A stretch of DNA of 64,000 bases from Actinomycetota bacterium (GCA_040754375.1 JBFMCT010000016.1:1-64000); one strand, 5' to 3'; positions 1 to 11,127 are shown, counted from the first letter of the stretch. Translations and numbers: made by a program. The notes: a model not told the origin generated them from the letters alone.

Positions 1-1
1 T

Positions 2-487
2 CCGGCGCCTGGCCCGCCCGCCGCCCCGCCGCCCGGCGCGGGCCCCGCGCCCCAGCCAGGGCCGGCCTCCACCCCCCCGAAACCCCCCCTGCCGGCTGCC
101 GCGCCGGGACCCGCCGGCCCGGGGCGGGCGGGACCGGTGGAGACGTTCGGGCCCGAGGAGCTGTGGTTCGACGAGGAGCCGGTCGGGCAACCGGGGGCTT
201 TCGACGACCTGCTCGACGAGGACCTGGTCATCCCGAGAGAGGCGCTGGCCGCGGCCGCCGACGAGTCGGTCTGGCTGAAGGAGCTCATCGACGAGGAGTT
301 CTCGACCCCGCCACCGCCGGAGCCGGCGGTGACCCGAGCCCCCTCGGACGACTTCCTCCCGCCGCCTCCTAAGCGCTTGCTGTCCAAGCTGTTCGAGCCC
401 GATCCCGACGACCCGATGGTGCAGTCACTGCGGGCGGCCGAGGCCGAGCGGGCGGCGGCCACCGAACCCGACCGGGATGGCGAATAA
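2..487 (+). CDS. C-terminal part of a Pro/Ala-rich acidic protein (5' end outside window)
   Basis: The frame is open from the first bases of the window to TAA at 485-487, so the gene probably begins upstream; a GTG at 137 is the first start codon in view. Residues before that GTG are almost only Pro, Ala and Gly. The part after it is acidic, with a second Pro run (STPPPPEP, LPPPPKR) and an end rich in Asp/Glu/Ala. No catalytic motif or membrane segment is visible and I do not recognise the family. The Pro-rich stretch looks like a flexible linker behind a domain outside the window. It lies 72 bp before clpB on the same strand. Function unknown. Confidence 0.5.
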   Translation, partial: PAPGPPAAPPPGAGPAPQPGPASTPPKPPLPAAAPGPAGPGRAGPVETFGPEELWFDEEPVGQPGAFDDLLDEDLVIPREALAAAADESVWLKELIDEEFSTPPPPEPAVTRAPSDDFLPPPPKRLLSKLFEPDPDDPMVQSLRAAEAERAAATEPDRDGE

Positions 488-559
488 CGGGGAAGCATTA
501 GGACCCGGCCAAAGTTGATTCCGGTGTTGGCAAGTTTCCTAAGAGCGAGGGCAACGTAG

Positions 560-3049
<2,490 letters not shown>

Positions 3050-3080
3050 CCGGCGTGCCCGGTCCGCCGAGCCGCCGGCG

Positions 3081-3129
3081 AACCGGTGTGTGCGAAACGG
3101 GCCGTTGCTGGCACGTTAGGACACCGGTT
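3081..3129. terminator. possible convergent terminator between clpB and the next gene
   Basis: AACCGGTGT at 3081-3089 pairs perfectly with ACACCGGTT at 3121-3129 around a 31-base loop. It lies between two convergent genes, just after clpB and touching the last codon of the leftward gene. There is no T run. The long loop makes this a modest call. Confidence 0.35.
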
Positions 3130-3653
3130 CAGTGTGAGGTGTACCGGCTCACCCGGGCCAGGGTGGCCTCGACGAACGCGGGGTGCACGTTGGTGAGCGT
3201 GACCCAGCGGCGGGAGGCGTCGAGGTCCAGGCGGGGGTCGTCGAAGCGCCGGCCGATCTCGATGGCGGCCGCTATGGCGAGGGCGGCCAACCCGGTGGCC
3301 AGCCAGCCGGTCCCCTGCCCGAGGGGGACGAAACCGAAGCTGGCCACCAGGGCGGCTACCCCGATGACCCCGACCGTCAGCGACGCGCCCCGCAGCCGGC
3401 GGTCGAGCCGCCAGGCCTGAGGGGCGTAGGGCAGGCGGACGGTGAGCGTTTCCGTGCGGGAGAACAGGGCGAAGCCCACGAGCACGACCCAGCCGACCGG
3501 GCCGAGGAAGACGAGCAGCAGCATGGCCGGGCTGATGCCGCCCATCTGGCGCCGGAAGATCACGATCTGGTCGGTGGGCTGGCCGGACCGGGCGCAGACC
3601 CTCGGGAAGTCGCCTCTCACCGCGTCATCGACGAAAACCGTCACGGCCGCCAT
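3129..3653 (-). CDS. small integral membrane protein, unknown function
   Basis: A 174-residue protein starting at the ATG at 3653 (MAAVTVFVDDAV). The frame is open further upstream, but that part is repeat-like, low-complexity sequence and probably not translated. The N-terminal 40 residues contain CARSG, reminiscent of a zinc-ribbon remnant. Two hydrophobic segments follow (about 45-65 and 90-135, the second possibly two helices), then a charged C-terminal region with R/D pairs. It resembles the many actinobacterial membrane proteins with a short cytosolic head that have no assigned role. It is convergent with clpB. Confidence 0.6.
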   Translation of the reverse strand: MAAVTVFVDDAVRGDFPRVCARSGQPTDQIVIFRRQMGGISPAMLLLVFLGPVGWVVLVGFALFSRTETLTVRLPYAPQAWRLDRRLRGASLTVGVIGVAALVASFGFVPLGQGTGWLATGLAALAIAAAIEIGRRFDDPRLDLDASRRWVTLTNVHPAFVEATLARVSRYTSH

Positions 3654-3670
3654 GAGACCAAGGTACCGGA

Positions 3671-3746
3671 AGGCGGGGCCGAGCGGCGGGGACGTCACCC
3701 GAGGGGCTGTCCTGGCCTTGAGCTCGGGCCCCTGCCTTCCGTGCGG
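3671..3746. repeat. hairpin-forming intergenic repeat, copy 1
   Basis: An imperfect direct repeat shared with 3862-3944. Both copies run AGGCGGGG(G)CCGAGC, then GCGGGGACG, then TGGCCTT(G)AGCTCGG and end CCTGCGG or CGTGCGG. Within this copy GGGGCCGAGC can pair with GCTCGGGCCCC about 40 bases downstream. The region 3654-4011 has no convincing gene. Confidence 0.6.
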
Positions 3747-3861
3747 CCACGGGGCCGCGTTGAAGATCATCGACGGGAGGCGGGCCGGACTTGAGGGCGA
3801 CTTTCGCTCGGGCGCGGCCCTGCGGCGGGGGGACACCGAGGGCCGCCGGGGAGAAAGTGGG

Positions 3862-3944
3862 AGGCGGGGGCCGAGCAGCGGGGACGGTCGCCCGGCGGAA
3901 AGCGCCGTCCCTGGCCTTAGCTCGGCCCCCCGCTCTCCCTGCGG
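3862..3944. repeat. hairpin-forming intergenic repeat, copy 2
   Basis: Second, diverged copy of the repeat at 3671-3746. It keeps the outer arms GGGGGCCGAGC and GCTCGGCCCCC and has an extra inner complementary pair (GGACGG with CCGTCC). Between the copies another short stem (CGGCCCT with AGGGCCG, about 3818-3844) is present. The arrangement resembles a REP-type cluster. Confidence 0.6.
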
Positions 3945-4011
3945 CGGGCGGGAGCCGCATACCTATCTATCGGCCGCACCACGCGCCGACTTGAGGGTTT
4001 AGAGTCAGAAA

Positions 4012-4320
4012 ATGACGGACATCATCACCGGCCTGACCGATGACGACATCGAGGCCGTCGGGGGGCCGTCCCCGACGCTCTCGGCTGACCCCGACGCCAC
4101 CGACAGCGACGCCGACGGCACCGACAGCGACGCCGACGGCACCGACGCAGGCACGACCGACGCGACGGACACCACCGACGCGACCGACACCACCGACGCG
4201 GCTGACACCGCTGACTCGGACGACCGCGACAGTGACTCCGACGGCACCGACTCGGACTCGGACGACAGCGACAGCGACTCCGACGGCACCGACGCCGACT
4301 CGGACGGCACCGACAGCTGA
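4012..4320 (+). CDS. Asp/Ser/Thr-rich repeat peptide with GG-type leader (candidate modified-peptide precursor)
   Basis: A 102-residue peptide. The first 18 residues (MTDIITGLTDDDIEAVGG) resemble the LTxxELxxVxGG end of double-glycine peptide leaders. The rest is almost only Asp, Thr, Ser, Gly and Ala in short repeats such as DSDADGT, TDATDT and DSDSDGT, with one Arg, no Lys and no Cys. At the DNA level a 21-base unit is repeated in tandem from about 4098. The JmjC gene follows after 29 bp on the same strand, suggesting the peptide is its substrate. Alternatives are a calcium-binding or spacer protein, or a drifting repeat ORF. The pairing with an Asp/Asn/His-type hydroxylase is an inference from context. 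There is no strong Shine-Dalgarno. Confidence 0.6.
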   Translation: MTDIITGLTDDDIEAVGGPSPTLSADPDATDSDADGTDSDADGTDAGTTDATDTTDATDTTDAADTADSDDRDSDSDGTDSDSDDSDSDSDGTDADSDGTDS

Positions 4321-4349
4321 CAGGGCGATGGCCGGCGCTGAGCCGGTGC

Positions 4350-5525
4350 GTGGGCGACACCCAGGCGTTCCTCGACCACCACTGGGCCCAGTCGCCGCTG
4401 CATGTCGAGGGCGCTGACCAGGCGGCGTTCGCCGACCTGTTGTCCCTCGACGACGTCGACCGGCTGGTGTCGTCGTCCTTTGCCCGGTCCCCGACCTTCC
4501 GGCTGGTCCGCGACGGCAAGCCGGTCGACCCGGCGCGCTACTCCCGCTCGGCCCGGGTGGGCGGCCGGGACGTGCCGGGCGTGGGCGACCCCCGCCTCGT
4601 GCTCCAGGAGTTCGCGGCCGGGGCCACCATCGTCCTCCAGGGGCTCCAGCGGTCCTGGCCCCCGCTGGCCAGCTTCTGCCGCTCCCTCGAGCACGAGCTG
4701 ACCTTCCCCGTCCAGGTCAACGCCTACGTCACCCCTGCGGGGTCGCGGGGCCTGGATGTGCACTACGACACCCACGACGTGTTCGTCCTGCAACTGGCGG
4801 GGACCAAGTCGTGGTCCGTCCACCCGCCGGTGTGGCCCGACCCGCTGCCCAGCCAACCCTGGTCCACGCGCCGCCAGGCCGCGGGCCCGGCCATCGCCGC
4901 CCCCCACGTGGCCGCCGGGGACTGCCTCTACGTGCCGCGCGGCTTCCTGCACTCGGCCACCGCCCAGGAGGGCGTGTCGGCCCACCTCACGGTGGGGGTG
5001 CACGCCCAGACGTGGCACGACGTCGTCCACGCCGCCCTGGCGGCCACGGCCGACGAACCCGAACTGCGGCGGTCGCTGCCGCCGGGCTGGGCCCACGACG
5101 AGCGGGCGCTGGCCGCCGGGGCCCGCGAGGCCCTGGACGCCGTGGCCAAGAGCCTCGCTTCCTTCGACACCGACGCGGTGGCCGCCCGCACGGTCCAGCG
5201 CTTCTGGGCGGGGCGCCCACCGGTGCTCACCGGCCAGCTCGCCCAGGTCCTCGCCCTCGACGGCCTCGACGACACCACCCGCCTGCGCCCGCGCCCGACC
5301 GCCGTCTGCCACCTCTCGACCGGCCCGGAGAAGGTCGAGATGAGGGTCGGGCAACGGACGCTGCGCATGCCCGCCGCCCTGTCCCCGGTGCTGGCCCGGG
5401 TGACCGCGGGGGACACGTTCGCCCTCGGCGACCTGGCTGACATGGTGGACGAAGCCAGCCGCCGCGTGCTGGTCCGCCGCCTCGTGCTCGAAGGGGTACT
5501 GGAGATCGTCCCCGGCGGTGGCTGA
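4350..5525 (+). CDS. JmjC/cupin-4 type Fe(II)/2-oxoglutarate oxygenase
   Basis: A 391-residue member of the bacterial JmjC-like cupin family (ROXA/NO66 relatives), whose known members hydroxylate protein side chains. The double-stranded beta-helix carries the metal motif HYD (H138, D140) in DVHYDTHDVF, a 2-oxoglutarate-contacting Lys in GTKSW (K153) and the distal His in PRGFLHSA (H201). The C-terminal 170 residues are helical, as in the ribosomal oxygenases. The GTG at 4350 fits the usual N-terminus (FLDHHWAQSPLHV). The gene lies 29 bp after the Asp-rich peptide gene and its stop overlaps the next gene by 8 bp, indicating one transcript. Most likely substrate: the neighbouring peptide or a ribosomal protein; the sequence cannot decide. 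Confidence 0.82.
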   Translation: MGDTQAFLDHHWAQSPLHVEGADQAAFADLLSLDDVDRLVSSSFARSPTFRLVRDGKPVDPARYSRSARVGGRDVPGVGDPRLVLQEFAAGATIVLQGLQRSWPPLASFCRSLEHELTFPVQVNAYVTPAGSRGLDVHYDTHDVFVLQLAGTKSWSVHPPVWPDPLPSQPWSTRRQAAGPAIAAPHVAAGDCLYVPRGFLHSATAQEGVSAHLTVGVHAQTWHDVVHAALAATADEPELRRSLPPGWAHDERALAAGAREALDAVAKSLASFDTDAVAARTVQRFWAGRPPVLTGQLAQVLALDGLDDTTRLRPRPTAVCHLSTGPEKVEMRVGQRTLRMPAALSPVLARVTAGDTFALGDLADMVDEASRRVLVRRLVLEGVLEIVPGGG

Positions 5526-6444
5526 CCCCTGCGCCGACACCTCGGCGGCCCTGGACGAGCCGGTGGCGGGGACGGCTTCGCTGGTCCGAGGCTGGCTGCT
5601 GGTCGAACAGCCCGGAGCCTGGGGCCCAGACGCCCTGTTCGAGAGCCGGTTCCCCCGGAGGCTGGCCCGCGCCCTGGTGCCCGCGGCCCGCGCCCACGGG
5701 GCCCGCATCGTCCTGCTCCGCCGTACCGACCGCCACCTGGAGGAGGGACGGCACGCCTTCGCCTGCCACTCAGGGCGCGCCCGCCCGTGGACCGAGCACC
5801 GCGTGCTCGACCATCCCCGGGACTTGGCGGGCGTCGACCTGGCCGCCTTCACCCGCCCCGAGCCCGCGGGCTTCGGCCGGCCCTGGCCACGGCCCCTCTA
5901 TCTGGTGTGCACCAACGGCCGCCACGACCCCTGCTGTGCGCGCCTGGGCCGCCCGGTGGCCCGTTCCCTCTCGGCCGCCGGGCGCCCGGGGCAGGTCTGG
6001 GAGTGCTCCCACATCGGCGGCGACCGCTTCGCGGCCAACCTCATCTGCCTGCCCCACGGCCTCTACTTCGGGAGGCTGGGCCCCGAGGAGGCGGCCGCCG
6101 CCGTGGCCGCCTACGAGGCCGGGCGCATCGACCTGGACCACTACCGGGGCCGGGCCGGCGACCCGTTCGCCGTGCAGGCGGCCGAGGCGTTCCTGCGCCG
6201 GGAGACGGGCGAAATGGGTGTCGAAGCCGTGGCCCTCCAGGGGTGGCACCGGGAGGGGGGCACCGGCGAAGTCCACGCCCGGTTCACCGTGGGCGGCGGG
6301 CCCGAGGAGGTGGAGGTTCGCGTGGCCGTCGACGCCGGTGCGCCCCGGCTGCTCACGTGCACGGCCGGAGCCCAAGGCCGTCCCCCCATCTACCGGCTGG
6401 TGGACGTAATTCCCCGTCCCCCGGTCCCGCCGGAGCTACACTGA
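5518..6444 (+). CDS. sucrase/ferredoxin-like (Suc_Fer) family protein
   Basis: A 308-residue protein of the sucrase-ferredoxin-like family, thioredoxin-fold proteins predicted to bind [2Fe-2S]. The diagnostic segments are CTNGRHDPCC (C131, C139, C140) and CSHIGGDRFAAN (C163), followed by LICLPHG (C177). The GTG start overlaps the stop of the JmjC gene, so the two are probably translationally coupled. A redox or iron-sulfur role supplying electrons to, or protecting, the Fe(II) oxygenase is plausible but inferred; the family has no firmly known reaction. It ends 36 bp before purA. Confidence 0.8.
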   Translation: MADPCADTSAALDEPVAGTASLVRGWLLVEQPGAWGPDALFESRFPRRLARALVPAARAHGARIVLLRRTDRHLEEGRHAFACHSGRARPWTEHRVLDHPRDLAGVDLAAFTRPEPAGFGRPWPRPLYLVCTNGRHDPCCARLGRPVARSLSAAGRPGQVWECSHIGGDRFAANLICLPHGLYFGRLGPEEAAAAVAAYEAGRIDLDHYRGRAGDPFAVQAAEAFLRRETGEMGVEAVALQGWHREGGTGEVHARFTVGGGPEEVEVRVAVDAGAPRLLTCTAGAQGRPPIYRLVDVIPRPPVPPELH

Positions 6445-6480
6445 CCGGACCGCAGCAGTGCACGTCTGGAGGAGTCGCGC

Positions 6481-7860
6481 GTGCCCGGAACAGTGGTAGT
6501 GGGCACCCAATGGGGCGACGAGGGCAAGGGCAAGGTCACTGACCTACTAGCCAAAGAGATGCAGATGGTCGTCCGCTACCAGGGCGGCCACAATGCCGGT
6601 CACACCATCGTCGTGGGCGAGGAGCGCTTCGCCCTCCAGCTTGTGCCCAGCGGCATCCTCTACCCGTGGGTGACGGCCGTGATCGGCAACGGGGTCGTCG
6701 TCGAGCCCGGGGTCCTTCTCGAAGAGCTCGACATGCTCGCCTCCCGGGGTGTCGACACCAGCCGGTTGCGGGTGAGCGGCAACGCCCACCTGATCATGCC
6801 CTACCACCTCGAGCTCGACCGCCTCACCGAGCGTCACCTGGGCAAGAACAAGCTGGGCACGACCAAGCGGGGCATCGGCCCGGCCTACGCCGACAAGGCG
6901 GCCCGGGTCGGGCTGCGGGTACAGGACCTGCTCGACCCCAAGATCTTCCGCGAGAAGCTCGAGGTGGTCCTCAAAGAGAAGAACCTCGTCTTGGCCAAGG
7001 TCTACAACCGCCTGGCCCTGTCGGCCGACGAGATCGCCGACCGCTACCTGGGCGAGCTGGCCCCCCGGCTGGCGCCCATGATCGACGACACCGTGGGCCT
7101 CGTCCACGACGCCCTCGACGCCGGGGCCAACGTGCTCTTCGAGGGGGCTCAGGCCACCTTCTTGGACCTCGACCACGGCACCTATCCATTTGTCACGTCG
7201 TCCAACCCGGTGGCCGGGGGGGCGTGCATCGGGGCGGGCGTGGGCCCGGGCGCCATCGACCGGGTGATCGGCATCGCCAAGGCTTACGTAACCCGGGTCG
7301 GGTCGGGACCGTTCCCCACCGAGCTCGACGGCGAGCTGGCCGACACGTTCGTCGACCGGGGACGCGAGTTCGGCACGGTCACCGGGCGCCAGCGCCGTCC
7401 CGGGTGGTTCGACGCGGTGATGCTTCGCCAGGCGGCCCGGCTCAACTCGCTGACCGAGATCTCGCTGACCAAGCTCGACGTGCTCGACTCCTTCGACACC
7501 GTGCGGGTGTGCGTCGGCTACGAGGCCGACGGCCAGCGCTTCGACCACATGCCCTACCACCAGTCAGTCCTGCACAAGGTCAAGCCCATCTACGAGGAAC
7601 TGCCGGGGTGGAACGTCGACCTCACGGCTTTCACCGACTGGGACCAGCTCCCGGCCCCGGCCCAGGACTACGTCTACTTCCTGGCCCGCCAGGTGGGCGT
7701 GCCCATCACGATGGTGGGTGTCGGGCCCGAGCGCGACCAGTTCATCCGCACGCCCATGGTCCCGCTCAGCCACGACGGCCACGGCCACGGCCACGGCGAC
7801 TTCGACGACGACGAGGGGGAGGACGGCTGGGGCGTGGGCCCCGGCGTCCTGGTGCTCTGA
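6481..7860 (+). CDS. purA: adenylosuccinate synthetase
   Basis: Joins IMP and aspartate with GTP to give adenylosuccinate, first step from IMP to AMP. The P-loop WGDEGKGK with catalytic Asp is at residues 11-18, GGHNAGHT follows near 36-43, and the [14 protein letters not shown] and GTGxTGRxRRPGWFD-type segments are present. The GTG has a good GGAGGAG nine bases upstream. At 459 aa it is about 30 residues longer than usual: after [11 protein letters not shown] there is a His/Gly/Asp-rich tail ([14 protein letters not shown]). Its last base is the first base of purD (ATGA-type overlap). It heads the purine cluster. Confidence 0.95.
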   Translation: MPGTVVVGTQWGDEGKGKVTDLLAKEMQMVVRYQGGHNAGHTIVVGEERFALQLVPSGILYPWVTAVIGNGVVVEPGVLLEELDMLASRGVDTSRLRVSGNAHLIMPYHLELDRLTERHLGKNKLGTTKRGIGPAYADKAARVGLRVQDLLDPKIFREKLEVVLKEKNLVLAKVYNRLALSADEIADRYLGELAPRLAPMIDDTVGLVHDALDAGANVLFEGAQATFLDLDHGTYPFVTSSNPVAGGACIGAGVGPGAIDRVIGIAKAYVTRVGSGPFPTELDGELADTFVDRGREFGTVTGRQRRPGWFDAVMLRQAARLNSLTEISLTKLDVLDSFDTVRVCVGYEADGQRFDHMPYHQSVLHKVKPIYEELPGWNVDLTAFTDWDQLPAPAQDYVYFLARQVGVPITMVGVGPERDQFIRTPMVPLSHDGHGHGHGDFDDDEGEDGWGVGPGVLVL

Positions 7861-9140
7861 TGCGAGTGTGCGTGGTCGGCGGGGGCGGCCGGGAGCACGC
7901 TCTGGCCGGCGCCCTGGCCCGCCCTGGCCACCACGTCGTGGTCACGCCCGGCAACGCCGGCATACCGGGATCGACCCCCCGGCCGCCCACCGAGATCGAT
8001 GCCGACCTGTTCGTCATCGGCCCTGAGGTGCCCCTGGTCGACGGCCTGGCCGACCGCCTGCGGGCCCAGGGCAAGGCGGTGTTCGGGCCGGGGGCCGACG
8101 GCGCCCGGCTGGAGGGGTCCAAGGCGTGGATGAAGCAGCTCCTGGCATCGGCGGGGGTACCGACGGCCCGCTACGGGGTGTTCACCGAGGCCGGCCCGGC
8201 CATCGAGCTCCTGCGCTCTCTCCCGCCGCCCTGGGTCGTCAAGACCGACGGCCTGGCCGCCGGCAAGGGCGTGCTGGTGACCTCGTCGCTCGCCGAGGCC
8301 GAGGCCGACATCGAGGCCAAGCTGAGCGGCGCGGCCTTCGGCGAGGCCGGCCGGCGGGTGGTCGTCGAGGAGGGACTGTCGGGGCCCGAGGTCTCCCTGT
8401 TGTGCGTGTGCGACGGGCAGCGGGCCGTCCCCCTCGAGCCGGCGCAAGACTTCAAGCGCCTGCTCGACGGCGATGCCGGGCCCAACACCGGCGGCATGGG
8501 GGCCTACTCGCCCGTCCCGGGAGCGGGCAAGGACCTGGTCGACGAGGTCATGGAACGGGCCGTCGGGCCCACCCTGGCCGCGCTCGGGGCCCAGGGGACC
8601 GACTACCGGGGTGTGCTGTACTGCGGGCTCATGCTCACGCCCGACGGCCCCAAGGTGCTGGAGTACAACGTGCGCTTCGGCGACCCCGAGACCCAGGTCG
8701 TGCTGCCCCGCTACACCGGCGACCTCGCCGAACTTCTGGCCGAGGCGGCTCACGGTGACCTGCGCACGGCGCCGGTGTGGGACGAGCGGGCAGCCGTGAC
8801 CGTCGTGCTGGCCGCCGGTGGTTACCCGTCGGCGCCCCGCACCGGTGACCCCATCGCCGGCCTGGAGGCCGCCGCGGCCGTGCCCGGCGTGAGCGTGTTC
8901 TACGCCGGGGTCACCCGTGCCGGGACCGGGGGGGCTACCGGTGGCGGCCCAGGCGGCCCGGCCGACGGGGGCGAGGGCTTGGTCACGGCTGGGGGGCGGG
9001 TGTTGAACGTCACCGCCCTGGGCCGGGACCTGACCGAGGCCCGGGCCCGGGCCTACGAAGCGGCCGGGCTCATCTCGTGGCCCGGTGTCCAGTTCCGCCG
9101 CGACATCGCCGCCGCGGCCGCCACAGGGGAGGTCGGTTAG
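7860..9140 (+). CDS. purD: phosphoribosylamine-glycine ligase (GAR synthetase)
   Basis: ATP-grasp enzyme making GAR from phosphoribosylamine and glycine, second step of de novo purine synthesis. The ATG at 7860 overlaps the purA stop and gives the expected N-terminus [16 protein letters not shown]. Further motifs: KTDGLAAGKGV (ATP grasp), VEEGLSGPEVSLL, GPNTGGMGAYSPVP and EYNVRFGDPETQ. Length 426 aa is normal. A Gly/Pro-rich insertion (about residues 358-375, GTGGATGGGPGGPADGG) lies in the C-terminal domain. The frame is open far upstream, antisense to nothing but overlapping purA, so the start is fixed by homology and the overlap. Confidence 0.96.
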   Translation: MRVCVVGGGGREHALAGALARPGHHVVVTPGNAGIPGSTPRPPTEIDADLFVIGPEVPLVDGLADRLRAQGKAVFGPGADGARLEGSKAWMKQLLASAGVPTARYGVFTEAGPAIELLRSLPPPWVVKTDGLAAGKGVLVTSSLAEAEADIEAKLSGAAFGEAGRRVVVEEGLSGPEVSLLCVCDGQRAVPLEPAQDFKRLLDGDAGPNTGGMGAYSPVPGAGKDLVDEVMERAVGPTLAALGAQGTDYRGVLYCGLMLTPDGPKVLEYNVRFGDPETQVVLPRYTGDLAELLAEAAHGDLRTAPVWDERAAVTVVLAAGGYPSAPRTGDPIAGLEAAAAVPGVSVFYAGVTRAGTGGATGGGPGGPADGGEGLVTAGGRVLNVTALGRDLTEARARAYEAAGLISWPGVQFRRDIAAAAATGEVG

Positions 9141-9584
9141 TTGAAGGTCGCCGTGCTGATGGGTTCGCCCAACGACCGCGACAAGATGGCCGGAGCGGTG
9201 GCCACCCTGGCCGAGATGGGGATCGAGGCCACCGAGCACGTCATGTCGGCCCACCGCACCCCGGCCCAGGTGGCCGAGTTCGCCCGGTCGGCCCGGGCCA
9301 ACGGCTACGGCGCTCTCATCTGCGGGGCGGGCATGGCCGCCCACCTGGCCGGAGCGGTGGCCGCTAATACGACCCTGCCGGTCGTCGGCGTACCGCTGTC
9401 CGGCAGCGCCCTGAACGGTGTCGACGCCCTCTACGCCACCGTGCAGATGCCCCGGGGCATCCCGGTGGCCACGGTGGCCATCGACGGCTCGGTCAACGCC
9501 GCTCTCCTGGTGGCCCAGATGATGGCCATCACCGACCCCGAGATCGCCACCCGCCTCGACGAACGGCGGGCGGCCGGCCGTTGA
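9141..9584 (+). CDS. purE: N5-carboxyaminoimidazole ribonucleotide mutase
   Basis: Moves the carboxyl group of N5-CAIR to C4 to give CAIR. 147 residues with GSPNDRDKM at the N-terminus, the SAHRTP signature (class I) and CGAGMAAHLAGAVAA, slightly different from the usual GAGGAAHLPGM. The TTG start directly follows the purD stop with no gap, so translation is coupled. The usual partner PurK is not in the window; either it is elsewhere or N5-CAIR forms otherwise. Confidence 0.93.
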   Translation: MKVAVLMGSPNDRDKMAGAVATLAEMGIEATEHVMSAHRTPAQVAEFARSARANGYGALICGAGMAAHLAGAVAANTTLPVVGVPLSGSALNGVDALYATVQMPRGIPVATVAIDGSVNAALLVAQMMAITDPEIATRLDERRAAGR

Positions 9585-9618
9585 CCGTACTTGTCGCCCG
9601 GGACCACGGGCCCCGCCC

Positions 9619-11127
9619 GTGAGCGCGACAGGTCCGGGCGGGGGGACCGTTCCCGACATCGTCCCCGACGTCCTAGCGGCCCGGTACGCCTCGGCCGAGA
9701 TGGCCCTGCTGTGGTCGCCCCGGCACAAGGTCGTGCTCGAACGGCGGCTGTGGCTGGCTGTGCTCCGGGCTCAGCGCGACCTCGGGGTGGACGTCCCCGA
9801 CGGGGTGGTGGAGGACTACGAGGCCGTCGTCGACCATGTCGACCTGGCTTCGATCGAGGCCCGGGAGCGGGTCACCCGCCATGACGTGAAGGCCCGGATC
9901 GACGAGTTCTGCGCCCTGGCCGGCCACGAGCACGTCCACAAGGCCATGACGTCGCGCGACCTGACCGAGAACGTCGAGCAGCTCCAGGTGCGCAGCGCCC
10001 TGGTGCTGGTACGCGACCGGATGGTCTCGGCCCTCGTGCGCCTGGGCGAGCTGGCCGCCGAGCACGCCACCCTGGCCGTCGTCGGGCGGACCCACAACGT
10101 GGCCGCCCAGGTCACGACTCTCGGAAAACGGTGGGCCACGGCCGGGGACGAACTGCTGGTGGCCTTCGACCGTCTCCAGGACCTGATCGACCGCTACCCG
10201 CTCCGGGGCCTCACCGGCCCGGTGGGCACCGCCCAGGACCAGTTGGCCCTGCTGGGCGGGAGCCCTGAACGGCTCCGGGCCCTGCAGGAGGCCGTGGCCC
10301 GCCACTTGGGGTTCGAGCGTTCGTTCCTGTCGACCGGCCAGGTCTATCCCCGGTCGCTCGACTTCGACGCGGTGTCGGCCCTCGTCCAGGCGACCTCCGC
10401 CCCGGCGTCGCTGGCCACCACCCTGCGCCTCATGGCCGGCCTCGACCTCGTCACCGAGGGCTTCTCGGCTGGCCAGGTGGGCTCGTCGGCCATGCCCCAC
10501 AAGATGAACGCCCGTACGTGTGAGCGCATCTGCGGCCTGGCCGCGGTGGTCGGCGGCCACCTGGCCATGGTCACGGCCATCAGCGGCCACCAGTGGAACG
10601 AGGGCGACGTGTCCGACTCGGTCGTCCGCCGCGTGGCCCTGCCGGGCGCTTTCATGGCCGTCGACGGCCTCTACCAGGCGTTCCTCACGGTGCTCGACGA
10701 GCTGGCTCCCTTCCCGGCCGTGATCGAGCGCGACCTGGCCCGCGAGCTGCCCTTCCTGGCCACCACCACCGCCCTGGTGGCGGCCGTGCGCGCCGGGGTG
10801 GGCCGCGAGGAGGCCCACCGGGTGATCAAGGAGCACGCGGTGGCCGCCGCCCTGGCCCGCCGCGGAGCCGCCGGGCCGCCCACCGCCACCGCCGCGGCCG
10901 CGGCCGCCGCCGGGCCGTCCTCGTCCGGTGGGGCCGACCTGTTCGAGCGGCTGGCGGGCGACGAGCGGTTGCGGCTGACGCGGGCCGACCTCGACGCCAT
11001 CGTGGCCGACCCGCTGGCTTTCACCGGGGCGGCTCGTGACCAGGTGGCGGCCTTCGTCGAACGCACCCGCGACCTGGCCGCCCGCCACCCCGAGGCCGCG
11101 GCCTACCGCCCCGCCCCCATCCTGTGA
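9619..11127 (+). CDS. purB: adenylosuccinate lyase
   Basis: Cleaves SAICAR to AICAR and adenylosuccinate to AMP, both with release of fumarate. Conserved parts: RVTRHDVKARIDEF, HKAMTSRDLTEN, VGRTHNVAAQVTTLGKR with catalytic His, and the fumarase/ASL signature GSSAMPHKMNA carrying the catalytic Ser loop. 502 aa starting at GTG 9619. Near residue 415-440 there is a low-complexity Ala/Pro/Ser insertion (alanine run encoded by repeated GCC/GCG at about 10860-10935) that I do not expect in the family. It lies 34 bp after purE. Confidence 0.94.
   Translation: MSATGPGGGTVPDIVPDVLAARYASAEMALLWSPRHKVVLERRLWLAVLRAQRDLGVDVPDGVVEDYEAVVDHVDLASIEARERVTRHDVKARIDEFCALAGHEHVHKAMTSRDLTENVEQLQVRSALVLVRDRMVSALVRLGELAAEHATLAVVGRTHNVAAQVTTLGKRWATAGDELLVAFDRLQDLIDRYPLRGLTGPVGTAQDQLALLGGSPERLRALQEAVARHLGFERSFLSTGQVYPRSLDFDAVSALVQATSAPASLATTLRLMAGLDLVTEGFSAGQVGSSAMPHKMNARTCERICGLAAVVGGHLAMVTAISGHQWNEGDVSDSVVRRVALPGAFMAVDGLYQAFLTVLDELAPFPAVIERDLARELPFLATTTALVAAVRAGVGREEAHRVIKEHAVAAALARRGAAGPPTATAAAAAAAGPSSSGGADLFERLAGDERLRLTRADLDAIVADPLAFTGAARDQVAAFVERTRDLAARHPEAAAYRPAPIL

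Noticed and set aside
488-559. HspR/HAIR or sigma promoter upstream of clpB
   Set aside because: TTGATT is present at 515-520 but no convincing -10 or HAIR inverted repeat lies at the right spacing.
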